A DNA stretch of 5,186 bases, taken from JBBQSF01 sp038214085 (lineage in GTDB: Bacteria > Bacteroidota > Bacteroidia > Bacteroidales > CG2-30-32-10). Below, one piece after another: positions 1 to 5,186 of the stretch. The number at the start of each line of letters is the position of its first letter. Within the stretch, counting starts at the first letter, position 1. A model generated the notes under the pieces. That model saw nothing but the letters and a program-made list of their open reading frames with translations, was not told the DNA's origin and made no database searches. The position numbers and the translations under genes are program-made. Where the stretch lies: positions 1-5,186 of the forward strand of contig JBBQSF010000164.1 in NCBI GenBank assembly GCA_038214085.1. The letters run 5' to 3'.

Positions 1-602
1 TCGATTACTGAAAATTTTCCTTTTCTTTTAGTCTCTTGAATGAGTTGAGGTTCAATGATCTGAATGCCACTGAAGGCAAGCTTTTGAAGCTCTTCCGCAT
101 TTTGATGAATAATAATTTGTTCGCCTTTTTGAATGTTTTCCCAACCTGAAAGGCGCAGGTTTTTATCAAATAAAAGATAGCGCGATGTCTCTCTTTTTCT
201 TACAGCCAGAGTTGCCGCAGCTCCCGACTGGCAGTGGTTTTCAATGAGTGCTTCAATGTCAATATCAGAAATCACATCTACATTATAAGCGAGAATTGGC
301 TCGTGAAATCCGAGCAATGGCAATGCTTTCAGCAATCCGCCTCCAGTATCAAGCAATTCATCACTTTCATCAGAAATTATTATGTTGGTATTAAAATTAT
401 TTTTTGAATTGAGGAATGAAATAATCTGATCGGAAAAATGATGAACATTTACAACAATATCGCGTATGCCGCAATTTAAAAGCTTAATTACAGCATGTTC
501 TAATAAGGTAATTCCGTTTATTTCTGCAAGTGCTTTTGGCTTTGAATTGGTAAATGGTTTTAGCCTGGTACCAAGTCCTGCAGCAAAAATTATGGCTTTC
601 AT
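1..602 (-). CDS. MurU-like sugar-1-phosphate nucleotidyltransferase, C-terminus cut by window edge
   Basis: I translated this gene by hand from the ATG at 602-600. It stays open for 200 codons to the left edge, so the stop codon lies outside the window. The fold is the NTP_transferase (Rossmann-like) family, which joins a sugar-1-phosphate to an NTP and releases pyrophosphate. Visible motifs are the nucleotide-binding loop FAAGLGTRLKP (6-16), KPKAL (21-25), DTGGGLLKALPLLG (85-98), the metal-binding position NVD (107-109, where MurU has NGD) and FSGI (177-180). The TGGG-x-x-KALPLLG and FSGI motifs resemble Pseudomonas MurU, the MurNAc-1-phosphate uridylyltransferase, more than RmlA or GalU. 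Family members run about 225-245 residues, so roughly 25-45 are missing. Its natural partner is the kinase at 2912-4360, now separated from it by a restriction-modification pair. No strong promoter is visible in the 89 bases upstream. The sugar substrate (MurNAc-1-P, GlcNAc-1-P or another) is inferred, and a different NDP-sugar pathway remains possible. Confidence 0.88.
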   Translation of the reverse strand, partial: MKAIIFAAGLGTRLKPFTNSKPKALAEINGITLLEHAVIKLLNCGIRDIVVNVHHFSDQIISFLNSKNNFNTNIIISDESDELLDTGGGLLKALPLLGFHEPILAYNVDVISDIDIEALIENHCQSGAAATLAVRKRETSRYLLFDKNLRLSGWENIQKGEQIIIHQNAEELQKLAFSGIQIIEPQLIQETKRKGKFSVI

Positions 603-691
603 TTTTGTTTGAAGACTATATTATTTTGATAATTGTGTTCATAAACTGCCAAAACCTTAAACATCAATAAAAGTCTTTCTCAATTTTGAGT

Positions 692-1660
692 TTAATTTAT
701 GAACAACTGATTAGTAAATAGAGAATAAGGTGTAGAAATTAAATTGATATCGAATTTTAATGAAGTTTCAATATCTGATTTGGCACTGTGAATTCTACAA
801 GAAAACTGCCAACCTTCATTAAAAGTTATTATTAAAGTAGTTTTTGAGCTGTTTTTAAACACTACTTCGATTAACCTATTAGGTAACTTAACCTTCGTAA
901 CTTTTGCTTTTGGTTTATTTTCATTTAACGCTTGGTTGAGAGTTCCATAAAGATTAAATGCATGTATTTCAACTTTATTTTTTCCTTTAATAATTTTATA
1001 AAAATCTTTATTGCCAATAAAATATTTAACTAATTTAGCAGGAAGATCTATGGTATTTAAAGCATTTAACCTTTCCAATTCTTCTTTAAACGCTTTTAAA
1101 ATTGGTTCATAAATAGTGCTGCTTTTGTTAACGATACTACTCCACTTAGCATTCACATCTTTCTGTATAATTGTTTCTAAAGATAAAAATACAGGTAATA
1201 TTTCAGAAAAATATTTTGTTGAATTAGGCATACCTAGCCACTTAGAGCCAAAATCAAGATCTTTAGATAATCTTGAATGTTTAACAGCTCTATGGTTGTT
1301 TTTTGCTGAAATGCCAATCTCCCAATTTTGTGAAGATCTGATAGCTAATACATCTCTGACATCACCACTTTGCCCAGCTTTATCCGATTGAATTTCAAGT
1401 TGCAAAACGTCGTTTTTACTTATTCCATTAGATAAGCGTGGCTCAATATCATACAGAAAATTAACTGCGAAGCTGGAAACTAAATTAAAATGGCTTTGAT
1501 CTTTTTCATTCAAACTATTAAAGCTTTTTAGAGCGGTTTGGTATGGTGAATTTTCAACGACATCAACAATTGTAATTGCTTCTAGTCGTTCATGAAATTG
1601 ATTCAACAAAGCATATTCAAATGCTTTTCCATTAATTGTTTGACTTGCGTTTCTTACCAT
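692..1660 (-). CDS. HaeIII-family type II restriction endonuclease (predicted GGCC)
   Basis: This 322-residue protein would cut unmethylated DNA at the site protected by the adjacent methyltransferase. I recognise it as HaeIII-family (RE_HaeIII) from its N-terminal pattern GKAFEYALLNQFHERL (11-26), VVENSPY (34-40), and the core AGQSGDVRDVL (95-105), WEIGISAKNNHRAVKHSRLS (113-132) and LDFGSKW (135-141). Its length is close to that of the family. D100 or D103, E114 and K120 could form a PD-(D/E)XK-type active site, but that assignment is an inference. The ATG at 1660-1658 shares its A with the methyltransferase stop codon (TAATG), so translation is probably coupled to the upstream gene and synthesis of the nuclease follows that of the methylase. 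No controller (C) protein gene is present. The gene is the most AT-rich coding stretch here (267 G+C in 721-1620, about 30%), which suggests transfer. It appears intact. Cleavage specificity is inferred mainly from the partner methylase. Confidence 0.88.
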   Translation of the reverse strand: MVRNASQTINGKAFEYALLNQFHERLEAITIVDVVENSPYQTALKSFNSLNEKDQSHFNLVSSFAVNFLYDIEPRLSNGISKNDVLQLEIQSDKAGQSGDVRDVLAIRSSQNWEIGISAKNNHRAVKHSRLSKDLDFGSKWLGMPNSTKYFSEILPVFLSLETIIQKDVNAKWSSIVNKSSTIYEPILKAFKEELERLNALNTIDLPAKLVKYFIGNKDFYKIIKGKNKVEIHAFNLYGTLNQALNENKPKAKVTKVKLPNRLIEVVFKNSSKTTLIITFNEGWQFSCRIHSAKSDIETSLKFDINLISTPYSLFTNQLFIN

Positions 1661-2760
1661 TAAGCAGAGATTCTATTTATTATTTCATCCATTTTTTCAC
1701 GTACTTGTTTTCCATTGAATTCTTTAGAAATGGTATTAATTTTTCTTTTTTCAATTATTTTTCTATTATTTATATCTTCAAATATTTTTCGTCCTAAAAC
1801 TTCCGCCATTTTAACTGGAACAGCGTTCCCTATCATTTTGTAACCATCAGCAACATTGGTATAATGAAAAATAAAATTATCTGGAAATGTTTGTATTCTA
1901 GCGCATTCGCGAACGGTTAATCTCCGATACAAATGCTCCTGTCCTTTTACAAACTCACGAACATTTTGTTCTATGAATTTCATGGTTGGTGCTTGCGGAT
2001 GAATCGGTGCATGGCGACCGCCTGCTTGTATTGTGAAAGAAACTTCATCCCAAGAGCGAACTCTATTCCGAGACATATAAATTGAGGAAAAGCCACCAAT
2101 CATATATTCGTGATTCACAAACTTGCAGTCATTTCCATTACTGTAATTTCCTTCCTTTGCAGGAATGGCATTGTGTTTTAAATCGCCAATTGCTTTTTCT
2201 AGGGTTACCTTATTATTGAGGGCAGTTGCATTGGGAAACTGAAATATTAATTCTAAATCATTTCTATATCCAATAAAAAAAACGCGTTTTCTGTCTTGTG
2301 GGATGCCAAAATCAGATACATTTAATAATTGGAATGATAAATTATATCCAATGTTTGTAAACATTTGTTTTATGTTTGAAAGAGCTTCTTTATGTGTAGG
2401 TAATAGCATTCCAGACACATTCTCTGCAAGAAAAAATTTAGGCTTTTTATCTGCAAGAATTCTCATAAACTCGTAAAATAGCTGACCTCTTTTATCCGCA
2501 ATTCCCCTTTTAGATCCAGCTTCCGACCAACTTTGGCAAGGTGGTCCACCAATTATCCCATCGCAATCTGGCACTTCACTTGATAAAATATCGACAATGC
2601 TTCTTTTATCAAGGATTGTATTCTGATGGTTTTTTTCATAAGTTTCCCAAATGTCTTTATCAAATTCATTTGCCCATACGATATCAAACCCCGAATTTTT
2701 AAATCCTAGATCAAGACCCCCAGCTCCTGCAAAAAATGATGCTATTTTCATTGTTAACAT
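1660..2760 (-). CDS. C5-cytosine DNA methyltransferase, M.HaeIII-like (predicted GGCC)
   Basis: This enzyme transfers a methyl group from S-adenosylmethionine to C5 of cytosine and protects host DNA from the partner nuclease. All main motifs are present in order: motif I FFAGAGGLDLGF (9-20), motif IV GGPPCQSWS (71-79, nucleophile C75), motif VI ENV (113-115), motif VIII QDRKRV (155-160), motif IX RRLTVRECARIQ (279-290) and motif X GNAVPV (311-316). The target-recognition region between VIII and IX closely resembles M.HaeIII as I remember it (SRNRVRSW 230-237, HPQAP 254-258, EHLYRR 275-280), so GGCC is the best guess. There are two possible starts. ATG at 2760 gives MLTMKIASFF, while ATG at 2751 (residue 4) lines up with the M.HaeIII start and may be the true one. 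The C-terminus runs about 35 residues past the usual end (about 330-366) as a lysine/glutamate-rich tail. It is the first gene of the pair and overlaps the endonuclease gene by one base. Confidence 0.95.
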   Translation of the reverse strand: MLTMKIASFFAGAGGLDLGFKNSGFDIVWANEFDKDIWETYEKNHQNTILDKRSIVDILSSEVPDCDGIIGGPPCQSWSEAGSKRGIADKRGQLFYEFMRILADKKPKFFLAENVSGMLLPTHKEALSNIKQMFTNIGYNLSFQLLNVSDFGIPQDRKRVFFIGYRNDLELIFQFPNATALNNKVTLEKAIGDLKHNAIPAKEGNYSNGNDCKFVNHEYMIGGFSSIYMSRNRVRSWDEVSFTIQAGGRHAPIHPQAPTMKFIEQNVREFVKGQEHLYRRLTVRECARIQTFPDNFIFHYTNVADGYKMIGNAVPVKMAEVLGRKIFEDINNRKIIEKRKINTISKEFNGKQVREKMDEIINRISA

Positions 2761-2776
2761 AATTAATGTACTTAGG

Positions 2777-2784
2777 CAAATTTA
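2777..2784 (-). promoter_or_regulatory. Candidate -7 box of the methyltransferase promoter
   Basis: Read on the minus strand this is TAAATTTG, an exact match to the Bacteroidota -7 consensus TAnnTTTG. It lies 16 bases upstream of the ATG at 2760 and 25 upstream of the ATG at 2751. The best -33-like element, TTTG at 2813-2810, is 25 bases away, longer than the usual 19-21, so only the -7 half is well supported. If it is active, the restriction-modification pair has its own promoter and does not depend on readthrough from the kinase gene. In such AT-rich DNA a chance match is possible. Confidence 0.4.
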
Positions 2785-2911
2785 CTTCATTTTTATTAAT
2801 ATAGGTTTACAAAGATGCAATATTTATTAACCATCACTTAGGAATGGAAGCAATTTTCTCACCTCTACACTTTATTTGACACTCATCTTTTTTTTAACTA
2901 CTTTTTAGAAA

Positions 2912-4360
2912 TCATTCCCTTGTCAGAATGGTCTTTTCCTCAATTTCCCGATGGTACGAATCAACCACAATATCATACTTGGATTTTAAATGATCTGCCA
3001 TCATATTGGCACAAAAAACCGAGCGATGCTGACCGCCGGTACATCCAAAACTTACCGAAAGATGTGTGAATTTCCTTGTAAGATAGCGCTCCACTGTTTT
3101 ATCTACCAGTGAAAAAACATGGCTCATAAATTCGTAAACATCGGCTTCCTTACGCAGAAAGTCAATCACAGAACTGTCATTCCCTGTAAGATATTTGTAA
3201 TCCTCATATTTTCCCGGATTGTGCAGTGCTCTGCAGTCGAAAATAAAACCACCACCATTTCCAGAATTGTCCATTGGCAATCCTCTTTTGTACGAAAAGC
3301 TTGAAACATGAACCTTTAATCGGGTTTCTGATTTTCCGTATGAATAAAGCTCTTCAGAAGAAATTAATTGTTCCAAAACTGATGTTAATGCAGGCGTTTT
3401 TATAGGAAGAGAACTGTTATCCATAATCCAACGCAAGTTGTTTAAGGCAAAAGGAATACTCTGTAAAAAATGTGATTTTTTTTCATAGAAACCTCTGAAT
3501 CCATAAGCGCCTAATGCCTGCATAATTCGGATAAGTACATATCCATAATAATATTCAATAAATTTGTTCTTGTCAACAGCAACGTATTTTTCCAGTTCTG
3601 TAATGTATGCATCGAGAAGTTGCAGACGGATATTTTGCGGAAGATCTGCTTTTGCATCGTAAAGTAAAGAAGCAATATCGTAATGCAATGCCCCTTTTCG
3701 GCCGCCTTGATAGTCGATGAAATAAGGCTCATCATTAGAAATCATGATGTTTCTGGATTGAAAATCGCGATAAAGAAAATGATTGCAATCTGCTTCCAGC
3801 AAATAATTGCTTAATGTCTGAAAATCATCTTCGAGACTTTGTTCATCAAACTGTATTTTAGCAAGTTTTAGGAAATAATATTTAAAATAATTCAGATCCC
3901 ATAACATGGATTGTTTGTCGAAAGCCGCACGGGGATAGCTCTTGCTGTAATCAACATGATTGCCTGCTTCAATTTGAAATTTTGGAAGCCATGAAATTAC
4001 TTTTTTATACATGTCCAGTGTTCCTTCACGGAAACCTTGATGGTCTTGCTTTTCCGACAAAAATGAAAACAAAGTATTGTCACCTAAATCCTGCAACAAA
4101 TAATGTTTGCGGCCTTCGTCAATAATATAAATTTCTGGAACTGGAAGCTGGCATTTAATAAAGCTTTCTGTGAATGAGAAAAAAGCGTTATTTTCTTTAA
4201 CATCATTGTTGAAAGCTCCGAGAACAGATTGATTACTGCCCGATATTCTGTAATACTTTCGGTATGATCCCGACTCTGGCAATTCGCGAATTTTTTTTAC
4301 TTCTTCGCCTGACCATTGCTGAAAGAGTTGAGATAATATTTCTTCGTTTGATTTTTTCAA
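2912..4360 (-). CDS. AmgK-like sugar kinase fused to a RapZ C-terminal domain
   Basis: This 482-residue protein has two domains. Residues 1 to about 320 form an aminoglycoside-phosphotransferase-type kinase: an N-lobe with LPESGSYRKYYRI (27-39) and LLQDLGD (88-94), a catalytic loop YRDFQSRNIM (197-206; base D199, metal ligand N204), IDYQGG (215-220; D216) and HYDIASLLYDA (226-236). RDFxxRN and DYQ/DFQ are the AmgK pattern, and AmgK phosphorylates the anomeric carbon of MurNAc or GlcNAc. Residues 348 to about 475 match the RapZ C-terminal domain: SFSYKRGLPMD (354-364), FDCRALHNPG (374-383), LTG (391-393), the signature GCTGGQHRS (439-447) and YHRE (469-472). The RapZ N-terminal ATPase domain is absent. 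The start is TTG at 4360-4358: the frame is open upstream to about 4437 without an ATG, and the next internal Met is near residue 117. Two-domain proteins like this occur in Bacteroidota beside the nucleotidyltransferase. The likely role is amino-sugar salvage or signalling; the substrate and effector are inferred. Confidence 0.88.
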   Translation of the reverse strand: MKKSNEEILSQLFQQWSGEEVKKIRELPESGSYRKYYRISGSNQSVLGAFNNDVKENNAFFSFTESFIKCQLPVPEIYIIDEGRKHYLLQDLGDNTLFSFLSEKQDHQGFREGTLDMYKKVISWLPKFQIEAGNHVDYSKSYPRAAFDKQSMLWDLNYFKYYFLKLAKIQFDEQSLEDDFQTLSNYLLEADCNHFLYRDFQSRNIMISNDEPYFIDYQGGRKGALHYDIASLLYDAKADLPQNIRLQLLDAYITELEKYVAVDKNKFIEYYYGYVLIRIMQALGAYGFRGFYEKKSHFLQSIPFALNNLRWIMDNSSLPIKTPALTSVLEQLISSEELYSYGKSETRLKVHVSSFSYKRGLPMDNSGNGGGFIFDCRALHNPGKYEDYKYLTGNDSSVIDFLRKEADVYEFMSHVFSLVDKTVERYLTRKFTHLSVSFGCTGGQHRSVFCANMMADHLKSKYDIVVDSYHREIEEKTILTRE

Positions 4361-4383
4361 GATAATTTGATTTTTGAATTTTA

Positions 4384-4391
4384 CAAATTTA
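4384..4391 (-). promoter_or_regulatory. Candidate -7 box of the kinase-RapZ gene
   Basis: On the minus strand this reads TAAATTTG, an exact TAnnTTTG match and identical to the box before the methyltransferase gene. It ends 23 bases upstream of the TTG start at 4360, giving a short leader. No convincing TTTG -33 element lies at the expected distance. The leader after it is A-rich with no Shine-Dalgarno sequence, as is usual in Bacteroidota. Confidence 0.4.
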
Positions 4392-4433
4392 AGAAGAAAC
4401 GTAGAATTTTTTCTGTTTCTCTTTAAAAAGATT

Positions 4434-4441
4434 TATTTTTG
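4434..4441 (+). promoter_or_regulatory. Candidate -7 box of the rubrerythrin-type gene
   Basis: TATTTTTG fits TAnnTTTG and lies 35 bases before the ATG at 4477. The expected -33 region (near 4411-4415, TTCTG) is a poor match. The leader ends in an A-run (4470-4475) just before the ATG, which serves in place of a Shine-Dalgarno sequence in this phylum. The box points away from the one at 4384-4391, so the 116-base gap 4361-4476 is a divergent promoter region for the kinase and diiron-protein genes. Confidence 0.35.
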
Positions 4442-4476
4442 TACATATTAGCAAATAATTATTAAATATAAAAAAT

Positions 4477-4983
4477 ATGACAACAAAATCCGCTACCGAC
4501 ATTTTAAAAGAAGCCATACTTCTCGAACGCAGAGGAAAAGCCTTTTACACAACTGTTGCAGCTCAGTCGCAGAGCGAAGCAGCAAAAAAAATATTCACTA
4601 TGATGGCTGAAGAAGAAGACGAACATATTCTTTTTCTATCAGAACAGTATAAACATTATGCGCAAACTGGGCAGTTTAAAGAAAATGCCAAACATGTTGA
4701 AGACCCGAGCGAAGAGGTTGCCATGAAAGTGCTTACCGAAGATATTAAAAAACAAATAACTGCTGCCGGTTTTGAAGCGGCTGCTATTTCATCGGCAATG
4801 GATTTTGAAACCCGCGCCGTTCAGGTATATTCAGACAGAGCTATAGCAGCAACAGATTTAAACGAAAAAGCATTGTATCAGATGCTTGCCGATTGGGAAA
4901 AAACCCATCATTATTGGTTGCATAAAATGAATGAAGAATTAAAAGAAAGTGTTTGGTACGACAACCAATTCTGGCCTTTTTAA
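4477..4983 (+). CDS. Rubrerythrin/ferritin-like diiron protein without rubredoxin domain
   Basis: This 168-residue protein is a four-helix bundle of the rubrerythrin family, cytoplasmic with no signal peptide. Candidate iron ligands occur at the usual spacing: E17 in helix 1 (LLERRGKAFY), E47xxH50 in helix 2 (EEEDEH), E111 in helix 3 (MDFETRAVQVY) and E141xxH144 in helix 4 (DWEKTHH). Family members reduce hydrogen peroxide or scavenge oxygen in anaerobes. The C-terminal rubredoxin domain with its CxxC pairs is absent, and the protein contains no cysteine at all, so electrons must come from a separate donor. It ends in an aromatic tail, WYDNQFWPF (160-168). The ATG at 4477 directly follows an A-rich run and gives a full-length first helix. 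It is divergent from the kinase gene and followed after 17 bases by a terminator, so it is probably transcribed alone. Peroxidase activity is inferred; iron storage or another diiron role is possible. Confidence 0.85.
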   Translation: MTTKSATDILKEAILLERRGKAFYTTVAAQSQSEAAKKIFTMMAEEEDEHILFLSEQYKHYAQTGQFKENAKHVEDPSEEVAMKVLTEDIKKQITAAGFEAAAISSAMDFETRAVQVYSDRAIAATDLNEKALYQMLADWEKTHHYWLHKMNEELKESVWYDNQFWPF

Positions 4984-5000
4984 TTTATTTTTAATTTTTA

Positions 5001-5027
5001 AACCCGGTCGGTATGATCGGGTTTTTT
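5001..5027 (+). terminator. Intrinsic terminator of the rubrerythrin-type gene
   Basis: The arms AACCCGGTC (5001-5009) and GATCGGGTT (5015-5023) form a 9-bp stem with one G-U pair around a 5-base loop (GGTAT). A T-run follows at once (5022-5027). It starts 17 bases after the TAA stop codon. This is the clearest hairpin-plus-T-run in the window. Confidence 0.88.
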
Positions 5028-5143
5028 ATTTTCAGGATATCAAAAAATTAGTGTCCGATAAAAAAATGTAAATGTATGAAATACCATGCTAAATATTGGT
5101 TTTATGGGTTTCTTAAAAACAAGAGGTTGGTCTTTCGACATTT

Positions 5144-5169
5144 GATAAATTGATTTTTATCAATTTATT
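5144..5169. promoter_or_regulatory. FNR/CRP-type palindrome, possible operator near a promoter
   Basis: The arms at 5144-5154 and 5159-5169 form an 11-bp inverted repeat with one G-T pair around TTTT. Its core, 5150-5163, is TTGAT-TTTT-ATCAA, an exact match to the FNR consensus TTGAT-N4-ATCAA. TTTG at 5141-5144 and TATTTTG at 5166-5172 are 21 bases apart and resemble a Bacteroidota -33/-7 pair, with the second element one base short of TAnnTTTG. The palindrome would then sit in the spacer of a promoter reading rightward out of the window. An AT-rich terminator for a minus-strand gene, or chance, are the alternatives. The rest of 5028-5186 shows no credible gene. Confidence 0.35.
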
Positions 5170-5186
5170 TTGCCTCTGTCCTAAAG

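Noticed and set aside
612..690. Hairpin CTCAA-TT-TTGAG at 680-691 and the distant pair AAGACT/AGTCTT, considered as terminator for the endonuclease gene
   Set aside because: The first has only a 5-bp stem with a 2-base loop and no proper T-run on the minus strand; the second pair is 6 bp and 54 bases apart.
1116..1391. 91-codon open frame on the plus strand
   Set aside because: It lies fully antisense to the well-supported endonuclease gene and shows no recognisable family; it is a shadow frame.
2770..2842. Direct repeat ACTTAGG at 2770-2776 and 2836-2842, considered as an insertion scar
   Set aside because: Both copies are on the same side of the cassette and 7 bases is within chance; no matching copy lies at 603-691.
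2821..2911. Possible terminator after the kinase-RapZ gene
   Set aside because: There is a homopolymer run near 2888-2895 but no stem to go with it.
3119..3304. 61-codon open frame on the plus strand
   Set aside because: It is antisense to the RapZ domain, which has strong motifs in its own frame.
3511..3735. 74-codon minus-strand open frame
   Set aside because: It is a same-strand frame-shifted shadow inside the kinase domain of the fusion gene.
5040..5141. 33-codon minus-strand open frame starting MSKDQPLVFKKP
   Set aside because: It starts just after the palindrome, which first looked like a small gene with an operator. It has no recognisable family, its composition looks random, and it runs toward the terminator of the opposite gene.
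5076..5153. 25-codon plus-strand open frame
   Set aside because: It is too short, has no family resemblance, and its end overlaps the palindrome.
1..5186. CRISPR array, tRNA, integrase, transposase or other defence genes
   Set aside because: I saw no spaced repeats, cloverleaf, or recombinase motifs on either strand; restriction-modification is the only defence function seen.

Overview
The window reads as a piece of a Bacteroidota chromosome. The DNA is AT-rich (by hand count about 37% GC in the nucleotidyltransferase, 36% in the kinase, 35% in the methyltransferase and 30% in the endonuclease). No purine-rich Shine-Dalgarno sequence precedes the start codons, and several genes are preceded by a TAnnTTTG box of the Bacteroidota sigma type. 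A sugar-kinase gene fused to a RapZ C-terminal domain, close to a MurU-like nucleotidyltransferase, is also typical of that phylum. I cannot place it below phylum level; the rubrerythrin-type protein fits an anaerobic or microaerobic member.

Layout from left to right. (1) 1-602, minus strand: the N-terminal 200 codons of a MurU-like sugar-1-phosphate nucleotidyltransferase, cut by the left edge. (2) 692-2760, minus strand: a compact type II restriction-modification pair, with a HaeIII-like C5-cytosine methyltransferase gene followed by a HaeIII-family endonuclease gene, joined by a one-base TAATG stop/start overlap. The predicted target is GGCC. (3) 2912-4360, minus strand: a 482-residue two-domain protein made of an AmgK/APH-type small-molecule kinase and a RapZ C-terminal domain. 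It starts with TTG. (4) 4361-4476: a short divergent promoter region. (5) 4477-4983, plus strand: a rubrerythrin/ferritin-like diiron protein without a rubredoxin domain, followed by a clear intrinsic terminator at 5001-5027. (6) 5028-5186: no convincing gene, but an 11-bp-stem palindrome containing TTGAT-N4-ATCAA, an exact match to the FNR-type consensus, next to a possible promoter for a gene beyond the right edge.

How the genes work together. The kinase (anomeric sugar to sugar-1-phosphate) and the nucleotidyltransferase (sugar-1-phosphate to NDP-sugar) are the two steps of an AmgK/MurU-type cell-wall amino-sugar salvage route, and they probably once formed one minus-strand transcription unit. 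The restriction-modification pair lies between them in the same orientation and has its own candidate promoter. Together with the low GC content of the endonuclease gene, this suggests a horizontally acquired cassette inserted into a conserved housekeeping pair. The most interesting element is the kinase-RapZ fusion, which puts a domain known as an amino-sugar-phosphate sensor in E. coli onto an amino-sugar kinase.
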